Origin: Agreia sp. PsM10
Lineage (GTDB): Bacteria > Actinomycetota > Actinomycetes > Actinomycetales > Microbacteriaceae
Direction of reading: 5' to 3'
NCBI RefSeq assembly: GCF_030433855.1
Contig: NZ_JARUXC010000016.1
Location: 22,979-86,978, forward strand
DNA length: 64,000 nucleotides
The notes beneath the pieces are model-generated. The model worked only from the letters and a program-made list of their open reading frames with translations, searched no databases and was not told the DNA's origin. The translations under genes were made by a program, and so were the position numbers. The stretch's first letter is position 1, and each line of letters begins with the position of its first letter. Shown here one piece after another: positions 22,551 to 29,676 of this stretch.

Positions 22551-23762
22551 TCAGCGCTTGTCGAGGTCGAGCGTGCTCGCGACCTCGGTCGTCTCGCTGC
22601 GGCGCGCGCGCTCGATGTAGGGCTTGGCCTTCTCAGTCTCGGTCTCGAGAACTCCGATGGTCTGAGCCATGCTGTCGAGCGCCTGCACCTTGAACTCGGA
22701 GATCGAATCCATGGTCGCGTAGATGTTGGCGAACGCGGCCTGCAGCTGGGGGAGGCCGACCGTGGCGGATGCCGCCTGCGACTGGATGGAGGCGGACTGG
22801 TCGGCCAGCATCTTCGAGGTGGACTCGATCATGTTCGAGGTCGTGGTGTTCAACGCCGTGATCTGGTCGAGCACAAGCTTCTGATTGGCCAGGGCCTGGG
22901 CCACGATCACGGCCGTGCGCAGCGCGGAGACGGTCGTGGTGGTCGCGCGGTCGACGCCCTTGATGAGCTCGAGGTTGTTCTTGATGATCACGTCGATGGC
23001 CAGGTAGCCCTGGATCGAGACCGCCAGCTGCGTCAAGAGATCTTGGTGCTTCTGGCGCACGTAGAAGAGCACGTCTTCGCGCAGTGCCTTGGCCTTGTCG
23101 GGGTCGGTCGTGTCGAACTCGGCGATCTTGGCCGACAGCTTCACGTCGAGGCGCTCGGCCACGTAGATGTACTCGTTCAGCCGCTGCATGGTCTCCCACA
23201 GGTGCTGCTTCTCGAGGTTGAGCGCGGCGTTGTCTTTGCGCAGCTCGTCTTGGCCGTCGTAGAGCGCTTTGATGATCGCGTTCAGGTGCGACTGCGCGCT
23301 CTCGTACTTGCGGAAGTAGTCGGCGATCTTGCGGCCGAAGGGGATGAAGCCGAGGATCTTGCGCTCGACGCTCTGCTCGCTGGGGTCGAGGTCTTCGACG
23401 GTGCGACGCAACTCGAGAAGAGTGGAGCCGATCTTGGAGCTCTCGGACAGGCCGCCCGACTGCAGGGCCTTCACGGGCGTGGCGAGGAGTCTGTTCGACG
23501 AGTCGGCCGCGCGGCGGATGTCGATGTCTCCCATGGTGCGCACGTCGTTGGCCTTCGCGGCGAAGGCGGGAGAGCGGGTGTCTGTGGTGACGAGCGTGTC
23601 GAGGTAGGTGTCGACCTTGGCGTCGAGCCCGGGCAGTGCGGCCGGATCGACCTTGGGTGCCATGGCGGGAGCCGAGGTGGCCGCGACGGGCGCGATGGGC
23701 TCGGGTGCGGTCAGCGTCAGAACGCTGTCGGACGGGGCCTGCAGGGGAGCGGCGTCGGTCAT
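22551..23762 (-). CDS. telA: TelA family (toxic anion resistance) protein
   Basis: A 403-residue cytoplasmic, nearly all-helical protein of the TelA family. After a Pro/Ala-rich N-terminus (about 40 residues) the core shows the usual long coiled helices, the LGFIPFGRKIADYFRKYESAQ block (about 160-180), then LRKDNAALNLEKQHLWETMQRLNEYIYVAE and QKHQDLLTQLAVSIQGYLAID, and a tail in which AALPGLQ-like motifs are replaced by TVGLPQLQAAF. TelA proteins are linked to tellurite and cell-envelope stress resistance in Ter-type loci but lack a defined activity. It heads the ten-gene operon; GAGGAC precedes the ATG, and a promoter with direct repeats lies at 23805-23825. Confidence 0.92.
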   Translation of the reverse strand: MTDAAPLQAPSDSVLTLTAPEPIAPVAATSAPAMAPKVDPAALPGLDAKVDTYLDTLVTTDTRSPAFAAKANDVRTMGDIDIRRAADSSNRLLATPVKALQSGGLSESSKIGSTLLELRRTVEDLDPSEQSVERKILGFIPFGRKIADYFRKYESAQSHLNAIIKALYDGQDELRKDNAALNLEKQHLWETMQRLNEYIYVAERLDVKLSAKIAEFDTTDPDKAKALREDVLFYVRQKHQDLLTQLAVSIQGYLAIDVIIKNNLELIKGVDRATTTTVSALRTAVIVAQALANQKLVLDQITALNTTTSNMIESTSKMLADQSASIQSQAASATVGLPQLQAAFANIYATMDSISEFKVQALDSMAQTIGVLETETEKAKPYIERARRSETTEVASTLDLDKR

Positions 23763-23804
23763 GGTGTCCTCACAACGGGGGCGGAGCCTTCAGAGTTCAA
23801 AGGA

Positions 23805-23825
23805 ATCGTTTCACTATATCGTTTC
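23805..23825 (-). promoter_or_regulatory. promoter of the telA-pknG operon with flanking direct repeats
   Basis: On the minus strand a -10 hexamer TATAGT (23818 to 23813) is flanked by two identical 8-mers, GAAACGAT (plus-strand ATCGTTTC at 23805-23812 and 23818-23825), 13 bp apart. A transcript starting near 23806 would have a 44-nt leader before the telA ATG. No good -35 is seen, so an activator binding the repeats is plausible. Confidence 0.5.
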
Positions 23826-23849
23826 GGGTCGGACCGCCCGAGGGAGCGC

Positions 23850-24827
23850 TCAGAGCCAGTGCTTGGCGCGGAACACCGTATAGAGGATGCCGCCCATCAC
23901 GATCATGGCCAGAACGGCGAGGGGGTAGCCGAACGCCCAGTGCAGCTCGGGCATGTTGTCGAAGTTCATGCCGTAGATGGTGCCGACGAGCGTGGGTGCG
24001 AACAGGATGGCGGCCCACGACGAGATCTTCTTGACCTGGTCGTTCTGCAGCTGGCCGACGAGGGCGAGATGCGTGCTCAAGGCGTTCTCGAGGAGCGATC
24101 GATAGGAGTCGACCCGGTCGACGATGCGGTGCGTGTGGTCGAGCACATCGCGGAATCCCCGCGCCAGCTCGATATCGATCTCGTGCTCTTCCACGTCGTG
24201 TTTCAGATCGCCGACCAGATCGACGAGAGGGTGCGTCGCGCGCTGGAACATCATCACCTCACGGGAGAGTTCGTAGATGCGGCGGGAGAGTGAGCCGGTG
24301 CGGCCGTCGAACAGTTCGTCTTCGATCTCATCGACGTCGTTCTCCACACCGGATGCGACCGGCGCGTAGTCGTCGACCACGCGGTCGAGGATCCCATAGA
24401 GCACCGACTGCGGTCCACGCGCAAGCAGTTCCGGTGTCGCTTCGAGGCGGGCACGCACAGCGGTGAGGTCGCAATGATCCGTGCGGCGCACGGTGACGAC
24501 GAAGTTGGTGCCGACGAAGAGGTGCACCTCGCCGAAATCGACCTTCTCGACGTCGTCGTGGTAGTGGGCGGGCCTCAGAACGACGAACCGGGTCGAGCCG
24601 TAGCGCTCGAGTTTGGCGCGCTGGTGCCCGTTCAGGGCGTCTTCGACGGCGAGGGGGTGCAGCTCGAACTCGTCGGCCACGGCCTGCAGCTCGGCAGAGT
24701 CGGGCTGGTCGAGGTCTATCCAGGCGAAGCCGCTGCGCTCGGTGAGCAGCTCGAAGGTCTCGTCGAGGGTCTTGGGGTTGTCGGTGCGCACACCATCGAC
24801 GTAGATGGCATTGTCGATCACGGTCAT
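23850..24827 (-). CDS. corA: CorA family Mg2+/Co2+ transport protein
   Basis: A 325-residue magnesium channel-type protein. A long N-terminal cytoplasmic domain with alternating strands (WIDLDQPDSAELQAVADEF, HPLAVEDALN) leads to the coiled stalk helix and two C-terminal membrane helices. The selectivity motif GMN is present in TIYGMNFDNMPELHW near residue 285, followed by TM2 and the usual basic end (FRAKHWL). Length fits the family. It lies downstream of the DUF3515 gene on the same strand, separated by a stretch of 17-bp tandem repeats, and upstream of telA's promoter side (its stop is 87 bp from the telA start). Divergent function from the kinase operon; an envelope or metal-stress link is only positional. 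Confidence 0.92.
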   Translation of the reverse strand: MTVIDNAIYVDGVRTDNPKTLDETFELLTERSGFAWIDLDQPDSAELQAVADEFELHPLAVEDALNGHQRAKLERYGSTRFVVLRPAHYHDDVEKVDFGEVHLFVGTNFVVTVRRTDHCDLTAVRARLEATPELLARGPQSVLYGILDRVVDDYAPVASGVENDVDEIEDELFDGRTGSLSRRIYELSREVMMFQRATHPLVDLVGDLKHDVEEHEIDIELARGFRDVLDHTHRIVDRVDSYRSLLENALSTHLALVGQLQNDQVKKISSWAAILFAPTLVGTIYGMNFDNMPELHWAFGYPLAVLAMIVMGGILYTVFRAKHWL

Positions 24828-24839
24828 GCGGTGCTCTTG

Positions 24840-24888
24840 TCTGTGGTGTGTCAGCGTCTGTGGTGTGTCAATGTCTGCGGTGTCAGCC
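24840..24888. repeat. three tandem 17-bp repeats
   Basis: Units TCTGTGGTGTGTCAGCG (24840), TCTGTGGTGTGTCAATG (24857) and a 15-base degenerate unit from 24874 stand head to tail. The last unit holds the stop codon of the DUF3515 gene, and the array lies in the leader of corA. It looks like slippage duplication of the gene end. Confidence 0.75.
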
Positions 24889-25416
24889 GGCCGACGGGGC
24901 GTCGGTCGGGATATCGAGCGTGTCCTCTGCCCCGAGGCACTTGTTCGTCTGCGGGATCTTCGAGATCGCCGGACCGAGGTCGACTAGGGTCGACGTGCCC
25001 GAGACGACGTCGTAGTCGATGATCACCTCGGTGGTGGGAACCCGGCCGTAGGTGACGAATCGGTAGTTCGGCGCATCGCTGACGTCTTCCACCCAGTCGA
25101 TGCCGTTGATGTTGACGCAGGGCAAAGTCGTCGGCCCCTGCGGCGCGATTCCGCAGCGAAGCAGGATGCTCGCGGGCGAGCCCCACGCGGCCGTCGCCTG
25201 GGCGTCGGTCTGCCTGATGTCTTGATTCTCGGCATCGCTCGGCAGCACGAGCGGCAGGCTCACGATGATGTCGGCGCAGGCCGGGTCGGCCGCGGACTCG
25301 GCGGGCTCGAGCGAGACGGTCTGGGTGCAGGCGCTGAGAGCGGCGACCATGAGTCCGGCGGCGAGAACAGCAGCTGTGCGGGTGGCGAGCCGGCGTGAAA
25401 GAGGTGGTCGAGACAT
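24883..25416 (-). CDS. DUF3515 family lipoprotein
   Basis: A 177-residue exported protein. Signal peptide ends in the lipobox-like LSAC (VAALSACTQT, Cys near residue 30). The mature part has the DUF3515 pattern: CADIIVSLP near the start, ATAAWGSPASILLRCGI, CVNINGIDWVEDVSD and YRFVTYGRVPTTEVIIDY, with paired cysteines. The family is restricted to actinobacteria and usually lies between ddl and thiL; its role is unknown. Here it is divergent from thiL with only 23 bp between the start codons, and its -10 (TAGCCT) is 7 nt before the ATG, so it is probably leaderless. Confidence 0.82.
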   Translation of the reverse strand: MSRPPLSRRLATRTAAVLAAGLMVAALSACTQTVSLEPAESAADPACADIIVSLPLVLPSDAENQDIRQTDAQATAAWGSPASILLRCGIAPQGPTTLPCVNINGIDWVEDVSDAPNYRFVTYGRVPTTEVIIDYDVVSGTSTLVDLGPAISKIPQTNKCLGAEDTLDIPTDAPSAG

Positions 25417-25439
25417 CCCCCACAGGCTACCGTTCAACG
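25417..25439. promoter_or_regulatory. overlapping divergent leaderless promoters of DUF3515 gene and thiL
   Basis: The 23-bp space holds two -10 hexamers facing apart: TAGCCT on the minus strand (plus AGGCTA, 25424-25429) and TACCGT on the plus strand (25428-25433). They share the TA at 25428-25429. Each is 6-7 nt from its own start codon, so both mRNAs would lack a leader and the two promoters cannot be occupied at once. Confidence 0.65.
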
Positions 25440-26543
25440 GTGACAGAAACCTTCGAGCAGCCCTTCGCCGAGCAGCCCCCTCTCCTGCATCCCCTGTCGG
25501 AGCACGGAGAGACCGTTGCCGGGCTCGGAGAGCGCGAGACGCTGCGCCGGATCGTGCGCCGCCTGCCCCGTGCGCGGGCCGAGCTGCTGGGCCCGGGTGA
25601 TGATGCCGCCGTCGTGGCCGCATCCGACGGGCGCACCGTTCTCACCACCGACATGATGGTGCAGGGTCCCGACTTCCGCCTGGCCTGGTCGACGCCTTAC
25701 GAGCTCGGCTGGAAGGCCGCGGTCTCCAACCTCGCCGACGTCGCGGCGATGGGAGCCGTGCCGACCGCGCTGCTCGTGGCGCTCGCGGCTCCGCAGGAGA
25801 CCCCCGTCGCCACGCTCGAGCTGTTCGCCGACGGAATGCGCGATGCGTGCGCCGAGCTCGCTCCCGGGTGCGGAGTCGTCGGCGGCGACCTGTCGACGTC
25901 GGGCGCGCTGACCATCGCCGTGACCGCGATCGGAGACCTGCAGCAGCGCGACCCCGTGCTGCGCTCCGGAGCATTGGAGGGCGACGACCTCGCCGTCGCC
26001 GGGTCGCTGGGGCTGGCCGGTGCCGGAGTCTGGCTGCTGTACAGAGACGGCTCCACCGATTCGGATGCCGAGGGCGGGCGGGAACCGGATGCGCGACGGG
26101 CCCGCGCGGTGCGGCACGAGCATCCGGCCTTGGTGCGCGAACAGGTCGCGCCCCGCTCGCCGATCGGGCTGGGTGCCGTCGCATCCGATGCCGGCGCGAC
26201 CGCAATGCTGGATGTCTCGGACGGGCTCGTGCTCGATGCGTCACGCATCGCAGATGCGAGCGACGTGACGATCGAGCTGCATGCCGACGCCATCGACGGG
26301 GAAGCGGCCGCGCTCGCCGGCATCGACCCGGTCGTCGGGCGTCGCGCCGCGGACTTCGTGCTCGCCGGGGGAGAGGACCACGCGCTGCTGGCCACGTTCC
26401 CCGCGGGCGGCGCGCCGGAGGGGTTCCGCGTGATCGGAACGGTCCGGGCCCGCGGTGCGCACCCCGTGACGGTCGGCGGCGCGGCCTACGAGCGCCCGGG
26501 CGGATGGGACCCCTACGCCGACTGGGACGGCGCCGCAGGCTGA
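25440..26543 (+). CDS. thiL: thiamine-monophosphate kinase
   Basis: Phosphorylates thiamine monophosphate to the active diphosphate. The 367-residue protein of the PurM-like ATP-binding family shows GPGDDAAVV (about residue 44) and TTDMMVQGPDFRL, then GWKAAVSNLADVAAMGA with its metal-binding aspartate, GVVGGDLSTSG, and ATAMLDVSDGLVLDAS in the C-terminal half. The GTG at 25440 was chosen: an upstream in-frame ATG at 25395 would lie inside the divergent gene, and the -10 TACCGT is 6 nt before the GTG. An insertion of about 20 polar residues (RDGSTDSDAEGGREPDARRA) is not typical but does not disturb motifs. Confidence 0.9.
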   Translation: MTETFEQPFAEQPPLLHPLSEHGETVAGLGERETLRRIVRRLPRARAELLGPGDDAAVVAASDGRTVLTTDMMVQGPDFRLAWSTPYELGWKAAVSNLADVAAMGAVPTALLVALAAPQETPVATLELFADGMRDACAELAPGCGVVGGDLSTSGALTIAVTAIGDLQQRDPVLRSGALEGDDLAVAGSLGLAGAGVWLLYRDGSTDSDAEGGREPDARRARAVRHEHPALVREQVAPRSPIGLGAVASDAGATAMLDVSDGLVLDASRIADASDVTIELHADAIDGEAAALAGIDPVVGRRAADFVLAGGEDHALLATFPAGGAPEGFRVIGTVRARGAHPVTVGGAAYERPGGWDPYADWDGAAG

Positions 26544-26547
26544 CCGG

Positions 26548-27117
26548 TCAGGCGAGGGAGATCCACCACAGGGTCGTCTCGCCGTAGTCCTTGCGGCGGT
26601 CGAGTTCGAGTGCCGGCGGCAGCACGGGCTGCGGAGAGCGGGCGCTGCGCTCGACGACCACGACCGCGTCGGGCGACAGCTGGCCGACCAGCGCCTCGAG
26701 GTTCTGTGCGAGCTCGTCGTCGCTCAGCTCGTAGGGCGGGTCGATGAAGACAATGTCGACGATGCCGCGGTCCGGAGAAGCGCCGAGGTAGCTCGACACC
26801 GAGCTCGCCTGCACGTCGATGCGGGGAGCCGGTTTCGGGGCGCCCTGCTGGAGCAGACGCGCGTTCTCCCGGCACACTTTCGCCGCCGCGGGATTCTTCT
26901 CCACGAGCACGACCGTCGCGGCGCCGCGGCTCGCGGCCTCGAGCCCGAGCGCACCGGATCCGGCGTACAGGTCGAGCACCGTCGATCCGGGGAGGACGTC
27001 GCGCGCCTCGAGGGCCGAGAACACCGCCTCGCGCACCCGATCGCTGGTCGGCCGAGTGCCCGTCTTGGGCACCGAAATGCGCCGGGAACCTGCGTAACCG
27101 GAGATGATGCGCGTCAT
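26548..27117 (-). CDS. rsmD: 16S rRNA (guanine(966)-N(2))-methyltransferase
   Basis: Methylates G966 of 16S rRNA in the 30S subunit using S-adenosylmethionine. The 189-residue protein has IISGYAGSRRI at the N-terminus, RPTSDRVREAVFSAL, the SAM loop VLDLYAGSGALGLEAASRGA, and the catalytic DPPY (VFIDPPYEL, about residue 125). It is divergent from recG with 44 bp between. A -10 TAGCAT lies 6 nt before its ATG (leaderless). The stop is 4 bp from the thiL stop, so the two genes converge tightly. Confidence 0.93.
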   Translation of the reverse strand: MTRIISGYAGSRRISVPKTGTRPTSDRVREAVFSALEARDVLPGSTVLDLYAGSGALGLEAASRGAATVVLVEKNPAAAKVCRENARLLQQGAPKPAPRIDVQASSVSSYLGASPDRGIVDIVFIDPPYELSDDELAQNLEALVGQLSPDAVVVVERSARSPQPVLPPALELDRRKDYGETTLWWISLA

Positions 27118-27161
27118 GCCTGCATGCTATCCGTGTCGGCGGGCGCACTTAGAATCGCCGT
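27118..27161. promoter_or_regulatory. divergent leaderless promoters of rsmD and recG
   Basis: The minus-strand -10 TAGCAT (27129 to 27124) is 6 nt from the rsmD ATG, and the plus-strand -10 TAGAAT (27150-27155) is 6 nt from the recG ATG. Neither gene has a Shine-Dalgarno sequence in this 44-bp gap, which supports leaderless translation for both. Confidence 0.65.
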
Positions 27162-29372
27162 ATGACCGCGTCGGCCCCTGTCTCGCCACCCGGCGACAGC
27201 ATCCTCGACGTCAAGCTCACCTCGGGCAGCCTCGGCGGCAAGACGGCGACGCCCCTGGCCAAGTCGCTGGGCATCGTCACCGTGGGCGATCTGCTCAGCC
27301 ACTACCCTCGGCGCTACGTCAAGCGCGGCGAGCTCACGGCGCTCGACCAGCTGCCCCTCGGCGAGAACGTCACGATCGTGGCCGAGGTGCGCACGGTCAA
27401 GAAACGCACCATGAAGTCGCGCAACGGGTCGATCCTCGAGGTCAGCATCTCAGACGGTCAGGGGTTCCTCACCCTCACCTTCTTCAACCAGGCGTGGCGC
27501 GAGGCCCAACTGCCCGTCGGCGCTCGCGGCATCTTCACGGGCAAGGTGTCCGACTACCGGGGCGCACTGCAGCTCGCGCACCCCGACTACGAGATGTTCG
27601 ACGACATCCAGCTCAAAGACGGTGCGGCCGCCACATCGAAATGGCTCGAGCAACCGATTCCCATCTATCCCGCGAGCTCTGCCATCGCGAGCTGGCAGAT
27701 CGCGAAGACAGTCGAGCTCATCCTCGACGGCCTCGGCGACATCCCCGATCCGGTGCCGGCCGACGTGGCCCACGAGCGGGGCCTCCTCTCTTACCGGCAG
27801 GCGCTCGAACTCGTTCACCGTCCCACCAAGACCGGCGACTGGCAGCGGGCGCGCGACGCCCTGCGCTTTCACGAGGCGTTCGTGCTGCAGGCAGCACTGC
27901 TCGAGCAGCGTCGCCTCGCGCACCAGCACGAGGCCATTCCCCGGGTTCCCAAGCCTGGCGGCTACCTCGAGAGGTTCGACAAGCAGCTGGCCTTCACCCT
28001 CACCGGCGACCAGCAGCTGGTCGGCCGTGAGATCGCCGACGACATGGCACGGCACGAGCCCATGAACCGCCTCGTGCAGGGCGAGGTCGGCTCGGGAAAG
28101 ACCATCGTCGCGCTGCGGGCCATGCTGGCCACGGCCGACTCCGGAGGGCAGTCCGCGCTGCTTGCCCCCACAGAGGTGCTGGCCTCGCAGCACCTGCGCT
28201 CGATCGTGCGCTCGCTCGGCCCCGACCTCGCCGCCGAGCTTGTGCCCACCCTGCACACCGGTCAGATGCCCACCGCCGATCGCCGCAAAGCGCTGCTGCG
28301 CATGGTCTCGGGCCAGGCGCGCATCGTCGTGGGCACGCATGCCCTGCTCGGCGACAAGGTCACTTTCTACGACCTCGGGCTCGTGGTCGTCGACGAACAG
28401 CACCGCTTCGGCGTCGACCAGCGCGACGACCTGCGCCGCAAGGGCGCCACCCCTCCTCACGTGCTCGTGCTCACGGCCACGCCGATTCCTCGCACGGTGG
28501 CAATGACCATCTTCGGCGACCTCGACGTGTCGACCATCGCCGAGCTCCCGGCCGGGCGCCAAGGCATCGAGACATTCGTGGTGCCGCTCGCCGAGAAGCC
28601 CACCTGGAGCGCGCGCATCTGGACCAGGATGGCCGAGGAACTCGCGCTCGGCAGGCAGGCCTTCGTCGTCTGCCCCGCCATCGACGCGACCGCCACCGAA
28701 GACCCGGCGGGCGAAGAGCCCGTCGACGACGCGGCCGAGCCTGCGGGCCCGAGCCGACCCGTCGCATCCGTCGAGGCCATTACGGCCTTGGTCAAGGCCA
28801 GCCCGGCGCTCGCGGGCGCGCGGGTGGCGTCGCTGCACGGCCGCATGCCGAGCGACGAGAAAGAGGCCGTGATGCGCGCATTCGCCGACGGCGCGCTCGA
28901 TATCATCGTCGCCACCACGGTGATCGAGGTCGGCGTCGACGTGCCGAACGCGTCGACAATGGTCGTGATGGATGCCGAAAGGTTCGGCGTCTCCCAATTG
29001 CATCAGCTGCGGGGTCGCGTCGGGCGCGGGGGAGTGCCGGGGCTGTGCCTGCTCGTCACGAACGCCGAGCTCGAAAGTGTCGCCCGACAGCGGGTCGACG
29101 CCGTCGCATCCACCCTCGACGGATTCGAGCTCGCGCAGGTCGACCTCGAGCTGCGCCGCGAGGGCAACGTGCTGGGTCGTGCCCAGTCGGGCGGTCGATC
29201 GAGCCTTCGTCTACTTCGGGTCACGAGTGACGGCGACCTCATCCTCGATGCCCGCATGGCCGCGTCGCACATCATCGACGACGACCCCGGCTTCGTGCAG
29301 CACCCGGCGATCCGCGAGGCGCTCGATAGGCGTCTGCGCGAGGTCGAGGCGGAGTTCCTGGTCAAGAGCTGA
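27162..29372 (+). CDS. recG: ATP-dependent DNA helicase RecG
   Basis: Branch-migration helicase that regresses stalled replication forks. The 736-residue protein has the N-terminal wedge/OB domain (VGDLLSHYPRRYVKRGEL, about 45), then helicase motifs in order: motif I GEVGSGKTIVAL, motif Ia APTEVLASQHL, motif II DEQHRFGVDQR, motif III LTATPIPRTVAM, motif V ATTVIEVGVDVPNAS, motif VI QLRGRVGRG, and the C-terminal hook ending DDDPGFVQHPAIREAL. An insertion of about 25 residues, Glu/Asp/Pro-rich (ATEDPAGEEPVDDAAEPAGP), lies between motifs III and IV. Start is the ATG 6 nt after a -10. Confidence 0.96.
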   Translation: MTASAPVSPPGDSILDVKLTSGSLGGKTATPLAKSLGIVTVGDLLSHYPRRYVKRGELTALDQLPLGENVTIVAEVRTVKKRTMKSRNGSILEVSISDGQGFLTLTFFNQAWREAQLPVGARGIFTGKVSDYRGALQLAHPDYEMFDDIQLKDGAAATSKWLEQPIPIYPASSAIASWQIAKTVELILDGLGDIPDPVPADVAHERGLLSYRQALELVHRPTKTGDWQRARDALRFHEAFVLQAALLEQRRLAHQHEAIPRVPKPGGYLERFDKQLAFTLTGDQQLVGREIADDMARHEPMNRLVQGEVGSGKTIVALRAMLATADSGGQSALLAPTEVLASQHLRSIVRSLGPDLAAELVPTLHTGQMPTADRRKALLRMVSGQARIVVGTHALLGDKVTFYDLGLVVVDEQHRFGVDQRDDLRRKGATPPHVLVLTATPIPRTVAMTIFGDLDVSTIAELPAGRQGIETFVVPLAEKPTWSARIWTRMAEELALGRQAFVVCPAIDATATEDPAGEEPVDDAAEPAGPSRPVASVEAITALVKASPALAGARVASLHGRMPSDEKEAVMRAFADGALDIIVATTVIEVGVDVPNASTMVVMDAERFGVSQLHQLRGRVGRGGVPGLCLLVTNAELESVARQRVDAVASTLDGFELAQVDLELRREGNVLGRAQSGGRSSLRLLRVTSDGDLILDARMAASHIIDDDPGFVQHPAIREALDRRLREVEAEFLVKS

Positions 29373-29676
29373 GTTCTCCCAAGACGACCCCAGAAATGTC
29401 TCATGACCAAGGGTTGCTGCTCAGAAACGGCGAGGTAGTTTCGAGGCGTGGTTTCGAGAATCGCGGCGTCGGGCCTCGCGTGCCACTTCGTGAAAAGGGT
29501 TCTGTAGGCGGAGCTGTGCTGAGCCGAATATGACGGATCATGACCTTGGGGAGGTGGGACGGCAAAAAGGGCCTCGATAGTTCCAAGGTCGCGCAATAAG
29601 CCCTTCATGTCGAATGTAATAACCTCGTAATGAGATCTGGGCCGGAATATTCTGTCCCGTGTGTTATTCTCGGGTT
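29373..29676. other. gene-free stretch at the left edge of a lower-GC islet
   Basis: About 300 bases with no gene I can support. The base composition drops here compared with recG (runs such as AATGTAATAACCTCGTAATGAG), which marks the start of the inserted islet. It ends in the promoter of the HTH-peptidase gene: a -10 TATTCT at 29664-29669, 7 nt before the ATG. No direct repeats, tRNA end or integrase remnant were found by eye. Confidence 0.6.

Noticed and set aside
22263..24293. A plus-strand open frame of about 680 codons
   Set aside because: Antisense to telA and corA, both of which have convincing motifs. No ribosome site or family match.
29003..29608. A minus-strand frame of 201 codons from the gap after recG into recG
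   Set aside because: Its second half is antisense to recG, and its first half has no motif or ribosome site; I could not tell it from a chance frame, though a decayed gene is possible.
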